Below, piece by piece: positions 1-7,557 of a DNA stretch of 14,404 nucleotides. The stretch spans positions 1-14,404 of the forward strand of contig DJGZ01000037.1 in NCBI GenBank assembly GCA_002433025.1, given 5' to 3'. Both the position numbers and the translations under genes were made by a program. Below the pieces are notes generated by a model. It did not search any database. It worked only from the letters and a program-made list of their open reading frames with translations, and was not told the DNA's origin. This DNA is from Bacteroidales bacterium UBA5833. Its GTDB lineage: Bacteria; Bacteroidota; Bacteroidia; Bacteroidales; Lentimicrobiaceae. Every line of letters begins with the position of its first letter. The stretch's first letter is position 1.

Positions 1-143
1 ACACGCAAATTGCAGTCTTTCTGAGCGTTAGCGAAGAACCGGTTCCTATACTATCAGGAGGGCTCACCGAAGGTAATCACATGCTTTTTCCCGGACAACA
101 GTGATTTTTATGCAATAAAAAAGACCACTCATTTGTTAATATA

Positions 144-159
144 CACATAGATATATGTG
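144..159. promoter_or_regulatory. Dyad upstream of the methyltransferase gene
   Basis: A perfect 6-bp inverted repeat (CACATA, spacer GATA, TATGTG) lies in an AT-rich stretch 37 nt before the ATG at 197. A TTTG at 132-135 and TATATGTG at 152-159 (one mismatch to TAnnTTTG) resemble the two Bacteroidota promoter boxes. The 16-nt spacing is shorter than the usual 19-21, so this may be a promoter, an operator overlapping one, or chance. Confidence 0.25.
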
Positions 160-196
160 ATTAAGTGATCGTCACCGCTTTAATAAACCTGAAATT

Positions 197-661
197 ATGT
201 TCAATACCACCCGGATGGGGAAGCGTAGGTCATACCTTGCATGGATACTGGTATTTATGCAGTTTTTGCTGATCGGACTGATTCTGCTGACCAGTCCTGT
301 CACCAATCTGAAGTTGTGGGTCATTGGGTTTATCCTTGCCGGCATCGCGTTGGGGCTTTATGCCATTTATACCATCAGAATCGGAAATTTTAACATCAGC
401 CCTCATGTTAAACCACACGGAAGGATGGTTGCCCACGGGCCTTACCGGCTAATGCGCCATCCGATGTACACGGCCATATTACTGACCATCTGGCCAATGG
501 TAGCCGGGCATTTCAGCTATGCCAGGCTGGCGTTCGCCATTGCCCTCACCATCGTACTTGTTGTTAAACTGCATATAGAGGAGGATTACCTGAAAAAAGC
601 CTTTATTCCTTATAGGGAATATACCCGAAAAACTTTTAAACTGATTCCTTTTATCTGGTAA
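197..661 (+). CDS. ICMT/PEMT-like membrane methyltransferase
   Basis: A 154-aa integral membrane protein of the isoprenylcysteine carboxyl methyltransferase-like superfamily, which transfers methyl groups from S-adenosylmethionine to lipophilic substrates at the membrane. Hydrophobic segments lie near residues 13-33, 40-60, 92-103 and 108-124. The family signature HGPYRLMRHPMY is at 80-91, followed by EED at 128-130 and the C-terminal YREYTRKTFKLIP pattern at 139-151; together these form the cofactor-binding part. The length fits small bacterial members. The first ATG, at 197, was taken as the start; there is no clear Shine-Dalgarno, which is usual in this phylum. It converges on the minus-strand remnant at 740-1210 and shares no operon in view. 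The family call is firm, but bacterial homologues act on many substrates and the sequence does not show which. Confidence 0.85.
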   Translation: MFNTTRMGKRRSYLAWILVFMQFLLIGLILLTSPVTNLKLWVIGFILAGIALGLYAIYTIRIGNFNISPHVKPHGRMVAHGPYRLMRHPMYTAILLTIWPMVAGHFSYARLAFAIALTIVLVVKLHIEEDYLKKAFIPYREYTRKTFKLIPFIW

Positions 662-739
662 AAAAGCGGAGCGTTCTAGTGGTCGCTTAAACCCCCGGCA
701 GCCCCCCTTCCCCGGCAAAGGTTCTACCCGATTCATCGG

Positions 740-1210
740 TTAAGCAAATGTTTTCTCTCTGATGCGCAGGAAGAACTGTTCGATCAGTTTCGAAAGCAGG
801 ATGCCCGCAACAATTGTAACTGCCAGATAAAGCACACCCCCGGTTTTAAGGTTCAGTACTTTTTCGATGAAATCGCTGAGCAGCAGGTGCCACACATAGA
901 TGGAGTAAGAGTAAATGCCGATGGATGAAATCATCCGGATCAGCCAGCCGGCCGGTCTGAACTTCCCGATGCCTGCCGTCAGGTCACCTTTGGCAGCATA
1001 GGCGGTGAAGACGGCAAATCCTAAGTGAATAACGTTGAATCCCAGGGTGTTGAAAAACATGCTCCCTGCCCTGATATAAAACAGGGGGGTGATCAGCGCG
1101 AAACCGGCAATCAGCAAAACGGGCTTATACTTATGGGTAAATGCGTGAGAAATCTTTGAACAATATTTCAGACAAACCAACTTTATCCGCAAAATAAAGA
1201 TAATCAACAT
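740..1210 (-). pseudogene. Acyltransferase-3 family C-terminal remnant
   Basis: The frame encodes 156 aa that look like only the C-terminal third of an acyltransferase-3 (OafA/WecH-type) protein, integral membrane enzymes of about 350-400 aa that O-acylate surface sugars. The family's late signature is visible as GIYSYSIYVWHLLLSD at residues 98-113, followed by a last membrane helix near 126-146. Further hydrophobic stretches lie at 29-46 and 55-70. The N-terminal histidine motif needed for acyl transfer is absent, and residues 1-25 do not look like a natural start. Upstream sequence on the same strand is occupied by the unrelated barrel gene from 1239, so the missing part is not nearby in another frame. 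I infer a 5' deletion and no enzyme activity. A genuine short membrane protein is a less likely alternative. Confidence 0.65.
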
Positions 1211-1238
1211 AGTGACTCACCCCTGGACTTAAAAATCA

Positions 1239-1844
1239 TTACCGGGGGCCGAATTTGTAATCGATTCCAAGAAGAACTGTGGGAACAAATGGCTCCCAAT
1301 CAAGATATGCGCTTTGATCACCTATTGAATTTATCAGACTTGTCCCGAAACCCGAGAATAAATTTACAGACCGGCTTAATCCGTAATTTAAACCAATTGC
1401 TAAATTGAGCTCAGTAAAAATGAGTTTCTTATCAAAACTACGAGTACCCATGGATTGAAAAAATCTGCTTCGGATCTGATAGATTGAGTAATTAAACTGA
1501 CAAAAGACTTTCAGATTACTACTGAATTCCCGTGAACTAATCCTGTATCCGAAATTCACTCCCCAGCCATTTTTGTTATATACAATTGAGCCTCCCGGCT
1601 CAGGGGGGAGGAAATAAGCATATTCCGGGCCAAGGTAAAAGCAGGAATTATTAAATTCAGCAGTAAACACCGGCATAAAGTGCACTGCTCCGTAGTTTTG
1701 ATCTTTTTTTACCTGGGTCGTATAGCCGGTACTATAGCGAACTCCCCAGACCGGTTTTGATTTAGTTACTTCCTGAGCTGACAAATGGAATGAATGCCCG
1801 GATAAAAGCATAAAACAGAGAGGGGCAATCAGTAAATATCTCAT
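1239..1844 (-). CDS. Predicted outer-membrane beta-barrel protein
   Basis: A 201-aa protein of unknown specific function. Residues 1-23 form a signal peptide (MRY, a hydrophobic stretch, then LSAQ), with likely cleavage after Ala23. The rest alternates polar and aromatic/hydrophobic residues in short strands separated by turns (for example NKNGWGVNFGYRIS at 90-103, LNLAIGLNYGLS at 147-158 and VLLGIDYKF at 190-198), as in small outer-membrane barrels. I recognise no catalytic motif. The gene is visibly more AT-rich than pheS and the genes to its right, and it sits beside a truncated acyltransferase, so recent arrival is possible. It follows pheS on the same strand but is separated from it by a hairpin terminator, so it probably has its own promoter. 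Confidence 0.65.
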   Translation of the reverse strand: MRYLLIAPLCFMLLSGHSFHLSAQEVTKSKPVWGVRYSTGYTTQVKKDQNYGAVHFMPVFTAEFNNSCFYLGPEYAYFLPPEPGGSIVYNKNGWGVNFGYRISSREFSSNLKVFCQFNYSIYQIRSRFFQSMGTRSFDKKLIFTELNLAIGLNYGLSRSVNLFSGFGTSLINSIGDQSAYLDWEPFVPTVLLGIDYKFGPR

Positions 1845-1884
1845 AACAATAGTTTAAAAATGAACCAGGGTATAATATAAATAA

Positions 1885-1924
1885 ACCATTGAATCCGGGT
1901 AGTTTAATCCCCGGCTTCAATGGT
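1885..1924 (-). terminator. Hairpin terminator after pheS
   Basis: Arms at 1885-1899 and 1910-1924 pair at 14 of 15 positions around a 10-nt loop. Read on the minus strand, the hairpin begins 42 nt after the pheS stop and is followed by a T-rich run (TTTATTTATATTAT). This fits intrinsic termination of pheS and separates it from the barrel gene. The flank is AT-rich on both sides. Confidence 0.65.
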
Positions 1925-1966
1925 AAATATAATAAAATAAATCTATGTGTGGCTGATTATTTCAAT

Positions 1967-2992
1967 TTATTGCCAGGCCGATTCAAACTGCTGCAGAAAA
2001 CGTACATCGTTTTCGGAGAACATGCGCAGGTCTTTCACATTGAAAACCAGGTTGGTAATGCGTTCGATGCCGATGCCGAATGCAAAGCCTGAATAGACTT
2101 CCGGGTCGATGCCGCAGTTTTTCAGCACATTGGGATTCACCATTCCACAGCCGAGGATTTCCACCCAGCCGGTATATTTGCAGAAGCCGCAGCCTTTACC
2201 GCCGCAAAGGTTGCATGAAATATCCATTTCGGCCGATGGCTCGGTAAACGGGAAGTAAGACGGTCTCAGCCGGATACGGGTATCGGGACTGAACATCTCT
2301 TTGGCAAAATAGAGCAGGGTCTGGCGCAGGTCGGCAAAACTTACATTTTTATCCACATACAAACCTTCCACCTGGTGGAAGAAGCAGTGGGCGCGGGCCG
2401 AGATGGCCTCGTTGCGGTAAACCCTTCCGGGGAAGGTCATGCGGATGGGCGGCCGGGTATTTTCCATCACCCTCACCTGAACACTCGAGGTGTGCGTGCG
2501 CAGCACCACATCCGGGTCCTTTTCAACGAAAAAGGTGTCCTGCATGTCGCGGGCCGGGTGTTCCGGGGCAAAGTTCAGGGCTGAGAAGTTGTGCCAGTCG
2601 TCTTCAATCTCCGGTCCTTCGGCCACGGTATAACCAATGCGCGAAAAGATGTCGAGGATGCGGTTGCGGATGATCATCAAGGGGTGACGCGAACCGGCAT
2701 CGCGGAAATTCACCGGCAGGGTAAGGTCCTGCTCCGGAGTGGAAGCAGCTTGCTGTTCTTCAAGACTTTCGCGCAGGCTGTCGATTTTTTGCTGGATGTT
2801 GCCTTTCAGTTCATTCAGCAGCACGCCCATTTCGCGGCGTTCCTCTGCAGCCACGTTTTTAAAGTCGGCGAACAAATCATTCAGGATGCCCTTCTTTCCG
2901 GAATACTTGATCCTGAACTGTTCCAGTTCATCTTTTGTTTTGGCTGTAAATAATTCAATTTCAGCCAGGTATTGATTGATTTTTTCTTTCAT
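1967..2992 (-). CDS. pheS: Phenylalanine-tRNA ligase alpha subunit
   Basis: The catalytic alpha chain (341 aa) of cytosolic phenylalanyl-tRNA synthetase, a class II alpha2-beta2 enzyme that charges tRNA-Phe. Residues 1-85 form the N-terminal coiled-coil arm that contacts tRNA. The class II core follows: motif 1 starts around HPLMIIRN (103-110), motif 2 covers GRVYRNEAISARAHCFFHQ (189-207), and motif 3 is GFAFGIGIERI (302-312), with the ATP-binding Arg at 311. Phe-pocket segments FPFTEPSAEMD (247-257) and GCGMVNPNVL (281-290) are intact. Four cysteines at 260, 263, 268 and 271 (CxxC, CxxC) form a possible zinc site, as in Bacteroidota PheS. The length is normal. The ATG at 2992 gives the usual MKEKINQYL start. 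No pheT is in the window, so the two subunit genes are not adjacent here. Confidence 0.97.
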   Translation of the reverse strand: MKEKINQYLAEIELFTAKTKDELEQFRIKYSGKKGILNDLFADFKNVAAEERREMGVLLNELKGNIQQKIDSLRESLEEQQAASTPEQDLTLPVNFRDAGSRHPLMIIRNRILDIFSRIGYTVAEGPEIEDDWHNFSALNFAPEHPARDMQDTFFVEKDPDVVLRTHTSSVQVRVMENTRPPIRMTFPGRVYRNEAISARAHCFFHQVEGLYVDKNVSFADLRQTLLYFAKEMFSPDTRIRLRPSYFPFTEPSAEMDISCNLCGGKGCGFCKYTGWVEILGCGMVNPNVLKNCGIDPEVYSGFAFGIGIERITNLVFNVKDLRMFSENDVRFLQQFESAWQ

Positions 2993-3041
2993 TCAGTTGA
3001 ATATTTACCGCGAAGACAGCAGGATACGAAAGTTAGCGGCT

Positions 3042-3061
3042 TATCCGGGCCCAGCCGGATA
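3042..3061 (-). other. Stem-loop between ppi pair and pheS
   Basis: A perfect 7-bp stem (TATCCGG with CCGGATA) and 6-nt loop lies 4 nt after the stop of the second cyclophilin gene. On the minus strand it is followed by AGCCGCTAACT, with no U-tract, so it is not a standard terminator. It may be a pause, processing or protective 3' structure. Confidence 0.3.
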
Positions 3062-3065
3062 TATA

Positions 3066-3719
3066 TTATTTGATTACAGTGATTTTCATTTTTACGTCTT
3101 TCACGGGCTTGTCGCCGGGGCCGGTCTGCACGGCGGCGATTTTATCAATCACTTCAAGGCCGGAGATTACTTCGCCGAATACGGTGTAATCATCGTCGAG
3201 GTGAGGGGTTCCGCCAACGGTTTTGTAAGCGGCACGCCTTTCGGCATTGATTACCCTGTTGGTTTGTTTCTGGTACATATCCAGTTGCTGATCGTTCAAT
3301 TTCTGACCCTGGACAATGTAAAACTGCGAGCCGGAGGAAGCCTTTTTGGGGTTTACCTGATCGGGTTTGCGGGCGGCTGCCAGTGCTCCCTTTTTATGGA
3401 AATATTTAGAAACAAACTCTGCAGGAACGGTATAACCGGGGTCGTTCATCTTGCTTTCCTGGCCCCCGCCCTGTATCATAAACCGGTTGATCACCCGGTG
3501 AAAGATAGATCCGTTGTACCAGCCCTGCTTCACCAGTTTCAGGAAGTTGTCGCGGTGCTGCGGGGTTTCGTTGTAGAGAATGGCGGTCATATTGCCGTAC
3601 TCGGTTTCAATCAGTATTTTCGTTTGTTGCTGCGAACCGGCTGCGGTCTTTGGGGCCTGGGCCATACACAGGGCAACGGAGAGCAGGGTGAAAGAAACAA
3701 GTAAACTCAGTTTTTTCAT
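3066..3719 (-). CDS. Secreted cyclophilin-type prolyl isomerase (second of pair)
   Basis: A 217-aa peptidyl-prolyl cis-trans isomerase of the cyclophilin family, which speeds folding at proline bonds. A signal peptide (residues 1-20, cleavage likely after CMA) sends it to the periplasm; VALC is not a valid lipobox. The fold is seen as YGNMTAILYNETPQHRDNFLKL (41-62, shown in part), active-site FHRVINRFMIQGG (73-85; Arg75, Phe80, Gln83), GSQFYIVQG (130-138) and TVFGEVISGLEVID (179-192). The position of CypA Trp121 holds His173, a common bacterial replacement. About 26 extra residues (139-164), rich in Gln and charged residues, separate GSQFYIVQG from YKTVGG. Its ATG overlaps the TGA of the upstream paralogue by 4 nt, which implies translational coupling. 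The natural client proteins are unknown. Confidence 0.93.
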   Translation of the reverse strand: MKKLSLLVSFTLLSVALCMAQAPKTAAGSQQQTKILIETEYGNMTAILYNETPQHRDNFLKLVKQGWYNGSIFHRVINRFMIQGGGQESKMNDPGYTVPAEFVSKYFHKKGALAAARKPDQVNPKKASSGSQFYIVQGQKLNDQQLDMYQKQTNRVINAERRAAYKTVGGTPHLDDDYTVFGEVISGLEVIDKIAAVQTGPGDKPVKDVKMKITVIK

Positions 3720-4579
3720 GGTTGTGTTTTTTTACGGGTAATAATTTTAACGGTCATCGGAATATCCCGGAGGGGGCGGTCATTTCCGTCCCTTTTTTCC
3801 GTGGCAATGGCATCGACCACTTCCATGCCGCTGACGACTTCGCCAAAGATGGTGTATCTGCCGTCGAGGTGAGGAGCGCCGCCCACAGTGGTGTAAGCTT
3901 CACGCGCGGCCCCGGAAAGCCTGAATATTTTATCAGCTGTGAATTCCCTGCCGATCATCTGGTTCAGGGTGTCCAGTAAAAACCTGAAATGGGCGGTATC
4001 GCTTTTTGCATCGGGCGAGAAGAACTGATTTCTCAGCGTCAGATTTTCAGGCCGGTCCATAATTTCAACAAATATCCGCTGCTTGGCGAGGGAATTTTGC
4101 TCCTTTTCGAGCATATCGAGCTTTTCTGCAGTAAACACTTTTCCCTGTACGATGTAAAACTGTGAACCGGAAGAGAGTCTGGCCGGATTGACCTTATCGT
4201 CTTCGCGGGCCGCAGCCAGCACCCCCCTTCGGTGGAAATGCGCGGGGGTGATTTCGGCAGGAATGCTGTAGCCGGGGCCGCCATTACCCAGCTCAATGCC
4301 CGGTGCGGCACCCTTAGAGTCGGGATCGCCGCCCTGTATCATAAAGCCGTCAATTACCCGGTGAAACAGGGTACTGTCGTAAAAACCCGCGCGGGCAAGC
4401 TTCAGAAAGTTATCCCGGTGTTTGGGGGTGTCGTCGAACAGCCTCAGGGTGATGTCGCCCCCGGGGGTCGAAATCACCGCCAGCATTTCCTGCCCTGCCG
4501 GCTGAGCGGTTGTTTCAAGCGTAGCCACGAACAGCGCAAATAACAGCGAAATAAATATATAACACGACTTTTGAAGCAT
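3716..4579 (-). CDS. Secreted cyclophilin-type prolyl isomerase with long insertion
   Basis: The first gene of the isomerase pair (287 aa). Residues 1-25 form a signal peptide (hydrophobic IFISLLFALFVA, then TTAQ), so it should act in the periplasm. Cyclophilin landmarks are FHRVIDGFMIQGG (72-84; Arg74, Phe79, Gln82), GSQFYIVQG (138-146), PHLDGRYTIFGEV (236-248) and a C-terminal beta strand ending KIITRKK. His237 sits where human CypA has Trp121. An insertion of roughly 80 residues (147-226), predicted mainly helical and charged, splits the catalytic core at the same point as the shorter insertion in its paralogue. At 287 aa it is much longer than plain bacterial cyclophilins (about 160-190 aa). 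The TGA stop overlaps the next ATG. It starts 82 nt after tdk ends and may have its own promoter (4602-4609). Confidence 0.93.
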   Translation of the reverse strand: MLQKSCYIFISLLFALFVATLETTAQPAGQEMLAVISTPGGDITLRLFDDTPKHRDNFLKLARAGFYDSTLFHRVIDGFMIQGGDPDSKGAAPGIELGNGGPGYSIPAEITPAHFHRRGVLAAAREDDKVNPARLSSGSQFYIVQGKVFTAEKLDMLEKEQNSLAKQRIFVEIMDRPENLTLRNQFFSPDAKSDTAHFRFLLDTLNQMIGREFTADKIFRLSGAAREAYTTVGGAPHLDGRYTIFGEVVSGMEVVDAIATEKRDGNDRPLRDIPMTVKIITRKKTQP

Positions 4580-4601
4580 AATTCTTCAATCCTGGAAGAT
4601 G

Positions 4602-4609
4602 CAAAACTA
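4602..4609 (-). promoter_or_regulatory. Candidate -7 box for the cyclophilin pair
   Basis: The minus strand reads TAGTTTTG, a perfect match to the Bacteroidota -7 consensus TAnnTTTG, 22 nt upstream of the ATG at 4579. No TTTG-type -33 box occurs at the expected 19-21 nt spacing; the nearest ATTG is about 26 nt away. The match may be chance in an AT-rich gap. Confidence 0.3.
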
Positions 4610-4660
4610 CAAAAAAGTGAGGTAACTGCTGCACGCAATTTGTATGCCACGACAGCCGGA

Positions 4661-5239
4661 CTATTTACTGCGGGCTTTGGTGAAGCATTCTCTGCAAAGC
4701 GGCTCATAACTTTCGGTTTCGCCGAGCATCACCAGTTTTTCATCGGCGGTTTTGCGATGTGAGTAATGGGCGAGATTGCCGCACTGCATGCAGATGGCGT
4801 GCACCTTGGTCACATATTCGGCGGTGGCCATCAGGGCAGGGATAGGCCCGAAAGGCTTTCCGGTGAAGTCCATATCGAGGCCGGCGACAATCACCCGTAT
4901 GCCACCTGCGGCCAGTTTATTGCAGACGGAGACCAGTTCATCGTCAAAAAACTGGGCTTCATCAATACCGACAACATCCACGTTATTGGCATAAATCAGA
5001 ATTTGGGATGAGGCCTGCACCGGTGTGGAGGTAATTGAATTTTCATTGTGTGATACCACATTGGTTTCATCATAGCGGGTATCAATGGAAGGTTTAAAAA
5101 TTTCAACCCTTTGTTTAGCAATCCGTGCCCGGTTCAGCCGGCGGATCAGCTCCTCTGTTTTGCCCGAAAACATGGAGCCGCAGATGATCTCTATCCAGCC
5201 CCGGCGGTGCGATGGGTTGATGGCGCTTTCTAAAAACAT
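4661..5239 (-). CDS. tdk: Thymidine kinase
   Basis: A type II (TK1-like) thymidine kinase of 192 aa that phosphorylates thymidine to dTMP with ATP in the salvage pathway. The P-loop is GSMFSGKTEE (21-30). The Walker B-like DEAQFF is at 93-98, with Glu94 as the likely catalytic base, and the thymidine-binding lasso region begins at GLDMDFTGKPFG (120-131). Four cysteines (150, 153, 182, 185) form the structural zinc site of this family. Length and motif order are typical. The ATG at 5239 gives an N-terminal extension of about 14 residues before GWIEII, common in Bacteroidota homologues. It is divergent from the unknown gene at 5398 and is followed by the cyclophilin pair on the same strand. Confidence 0.97.
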   Translation of the reverse strand: MFLESAINPSHRRGWIEIICGSMFSGKTEELIRRLNRARIAKQRVEIFKPSIDTRYDETNVVSHNENSITSTPVQASSQILIYANNVDVVGIDEAQFFDDELVSVCNKLAAGGIRVIVAGLDMDFTGKPFGPIPALMATAEYVTKVHAICMQCGNLAHYSHRKTADEKLVMLGETESYEPLCRECFTKARSK

Positions 5240-5343
5240 TCAGTGCTTGTTCATTTTTCTATTACCTTTATCCACGCAAAACGGCATGAATCAGGGCTTA
5301 TGGACTTTTGTGCCACCGTGTATAATTGGCGGACGTTCACGTA

Positions 5344-5351
5344 CAAAAATA
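5344..5351 (-). promoter_or_regulatory. Candidate -7 box for tdk
   Basis: The minus strand reads TATTTTTG, a perfect TAnnTTTG match, about 105 nt upstream of the tdk ATG in the divergent region 5240-5397. I see no -33 TTTG at the expected distance, and the leader would be long. On the plus strand, TATAATTG at 5321-5328 (one mismatch) is a weaker candidate for the divergent gene. Confidence 0.25.
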
Positions 5352-5397
5352 CCATGATTCGGCGTTTTACTTCCTGATTTTTTATTTTTTTACTAAC

Positions 5398-6210
5398 ATG
5401 AGCGATTTAAAGATTGAGATCAGCGACTTACTGAAGGAGCTGAATGAACGGATTGAAAAAATAAGTGCTTCAGGCGAAGCGGTGTCTGCCATAGAGGCGG
5501 ATATTGTACTCTCCTTATTGCGCCGGCTTTACGTAAAAACGGAGCAGCTTAAGGATCCGTTGGTCCGCGAGGTGGTGGTGAAGGCGGAACCTGTTCAGTA
5601 CCAGGCTCCGGTGCACGAAGCCCCTGTTAAGGTTCCGGAGTTTACCCCTCCGGCTCCGCCGCATATTCCGGGACCACCCCGCATGGAGGAGATGCCTTCT
5701 GTGCATCAGACTGCAGAACCGTCTGCTCCCGTTATCCCTGCGCAACCGGTAATTGCCGTTGTGCCCCCGGCAGAAATCCATCATGTACCGGAACCGGAGA
5801 CTCCGGTCCCGGCCGCACCCACCCAACCACCCAGGCGCCCCGAAGGTATGCCTGACCTGTTCGGCACTGCCCGTGATGACAGGCAAAAAACCGGCGTTCC
5901 TTCGGTGAATGAACGCATCCACTCAGCGAAGAACGACCTTACCCTATCTGATAAAATGAGCCTGAAACCCATCACCGACCTGAAAGCCACCATCGGCATC
6001 AACGAGAAGTTTCAGTTTGTGAACGAGTTATTCGACGGCTCTACCGAAATGTACAACCAGGCCATTGCCCTGCTCAACAACTGCTCCGGCCAGATCGAAG
6101 CCACCTCCCTGTTTGCCGGCTTGCAGCAGCGGAATGGCTGGGACCAGGAAAACCCGGTTTTCCTGAAACTGCAGGAGTATGTAACAAGGCGTTATCTTGT
6201 TTCAGGCTAG
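5398..6210 (+). CDS. Conserved protein of unknown function, proline-rich linker
   Basis: A 270-aa protein with no assigned function. Three parts are visible: a charged, probably helical or coiled-coil N-terminus (1-60, MSDLKIEISDLLKELNERI), a Pro/Val/Ala-rich low-complexity linker (about 66-150), and a C-terminal conserved-looking segment (168-268) with SLKPITDLKATIGINEKFQF and NELFDGSTEMYNQAIALLN. From memory, the last segment recurs in hypothetical proteins of Bacteroidota; I could not search for it. There is no signal peptide or membrane helix when translation starts at the ATG at 5398. A longer in-frame start at 5326 would add 24 unlikely residues from AT-rich promoter-like sequence, so I rejected it. 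It lies divergent from tdk and 46 nt upstream of the M28 peptidase, so it may lead a transcript with that gene and rsmI. Confidence 0.85.
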   Translation: MSDLKIEISDLLKELNERIEKISASGEAVSAIEADIVLSLLRRLYVKTEQLKDPLVREVVVKAEPVQYQAPVHEAPVKVPEFTPPAPPHIPGPPRMEEMPSVHQTAEPSAPVIPAQPVIAVVPPAEIHHVPEPETPVPAAPTQPPRRPEGMPDLFGTARDDRQKTGVPSVNERIHSAKNDLTLSDKMSLKPITDLKATIGINEKFQFVNELFDGSTEMYNQAIALLNNCSGQIEATSLFAGLQQRNGWDQENPVFLKLQEYVTRRYLVSG

Positions 6211-6256
6211 GCAATTATCCAGGCAAGGAACTGTAAGTGATCTTTATGAATTAAAA

Positions 6257-7552
6257 ATGAAAATCGTATTTTTACTTCTTACCTGCATTTTATACTGCCT
6301 GACAGGTCCCGGAAACGGGGCAAAAGCACAGGAGGTGGATTATGCCAGGTATATCATGGATACCCTCTCGGCTCCGGGCCTCTACGGCAGGGGTTATGTG
6401 AATTTCGGCTCCCTGCAGGCATCGCAGTTTATCACCAGGCAGCTTTACGATCATGGTGTAAGGCCATTTTCTGACAGTTATGCACAGGAGTTTTCCTTTC
6501 CGGTGAATACTTTTCCCGGCAGTATGATGCTGAACATCAGCGGCAGGGATCTGATGCCGGGGGTTGAATTTGTGGTGCGGGCCGATTGTCCCCCGGTGAA
6601 CGGCGTTTTTAAAATTGTTATCCTTGATTCTGCTGATTTTGCAAATCATAAGAAGCTGGAAAAGATCCTCCGGAAGGACCTGAAGCACAGTTTGCTGTCA
6701 TTTGATAAAAGTCTGCTGAAAGGCGCGGCGTCAGGGCTGGCTGATTCAATGCTGAAAACCAACTATCCGGGAGCCGGGGGTTACCTGCTGGTGAATCCGG
6801 GCGAAAAACTTATCTGGAGTGTATCTCCGGGCTACCGGCAACTGGAGTACCCGATTTTTGAGGTACTGGGGGAGGCGCTTCCGCGAAAGCCTGAAAATGC
6901 CGCCATCACGGTGGATGCGGAGTTTTATCCCGCTTACCGGGTGATGAATATTGCCGGTTATCTGGAAGGGAAGAAATCCCCGGATTCCATACTGGTATTT
7001 ACCGCTCACTATGACCACCTGGGAATGATGGGAAGGAATGCCCGGTTTCCCGGCGCCAACGACAATGCCAGCGGGGTGGCCATGATGCTTGACCTCGCCC
7101 GCCATTTTGCCGGTTCTGCCAACCGGCCTGATTACAGCATCGCTTTTCTGGCTTTTGCCGGGGAGGAAATGGGCCTGAAAGGCTCGGAATACTTCGCTGA
7201 AAATCCGGTATTTCCATTGGAACGGATTAAATTCCTCATCAATCTGGATATGGTAGGAACAGGAAGTGAAGGCATCACGGTGGTGAACGGAACCATTTTT
7301 CCGGAGTATTACCGGCGGATGGTGCAGATCAACGCGGATAATGAATACATCCTGAAGGTGGCGGAACGCGGGGAAAGCTGCAACAGCGACCATTGCCCGT
7401 TTTACCGCAGGGGCGTGCCCTCCGTGTTTATTTACTCGATGGGTAAGGAACACATGGAGTACCATACCCTGTACGACTTGTCGCAGCGGGTTCCCCTTTC
7501 GGAATATGAAGATATTTTCAGGTTGCTGCGCGATTTTATACTCACATTCTGA
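6257..7552 (+). CDS. Secreted M28-family metallopeptidase
   Basis: A 431-aa zinc peptidase of family M28 (aminopeptidase/glutamate carboxypeptidase-like). The start chosen is the ATG at 6257, which begins a clear signal peptide (MKIVFLLLTCILYCL, cleavage near AKAQ at 22-25); the frame stays open to 6197, but that extension would bury the signal. All five metal ligands and the catalytic Glu are present: His251 (FTAHYDHLG), Asp269 (GANDNASG), catalytic Glu303 and ligand Glu304 (AGEE), Asp331 (NLDM) and His403 (YHTLYD). Cys375 and Cys380 flank NSDH, close enough to form a disulfide. Residues 85-235, before the catalytic block, may form the lid or PA-like region. It probably acts in the periplasm or outside the cell on peptides; the substrate is not evident. 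rsmI starts 5 nt after its stop. Confidence 0.92.
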   Translation: MKIVFLLLTCILYCLTGPGNGAKAQEVDYARYIMDTLSAPGLYGRGYVNFGSLQASQFITRQLYDHGVRPFSDSYAQEFSFPVNTFPGSMMLNISGRDLMPGVEFVVRADCPPVNGVFKIVILDSADFANHKKLEKILRKDLKHSLLSFDKSLLKGAASGLADSMLKTNYPGAGGYLLVNPGEKLIWSVSPGYRQLEYPIFEVLGEALPRKPENAAITVDAEFYPAYRVMNIAGYLEGKKSPDSILVFTAHYDHLGMMGRNARFPGANDNASGVAMMLDLARHFAGSANRPDYSIAFLAFAGEEMGLKGSEYFAENPVFPLERIKFLINLDMVGTGSEGITVVNGTIFPEYYRRMVQINADNEYILKVAERGESCNSDHCPFYRRGVPSVFIYSMGKEHMEYHTLYDLSQRVPLSEYEDIFRLLRDFILTF

Positions 7553-7557
7553 GCCTT

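Noticed and set aside
5326..5397. 24-residue N-terminal extension of the unknown gene at 5398
   Set aside because: It would be translated from the AT-rich divergent promoter region and adds an aromatic stretch unlike the charged helix that follows; the ATG at 5398 is a better start.
6197..6256. 20-residue extension of the M28 peptidase that overlaps the previous gene
   Set aside because: It would place a polar stretch before an otherwise normal signal peptide; the ATG at 6257 is preferred.
6746..7465. 239-codon minus-strand frame inside the M28 gene
   Set aside because: It lies antisense to the conserved catalytic core, whose five metal ligands prove the plus-strand frame.
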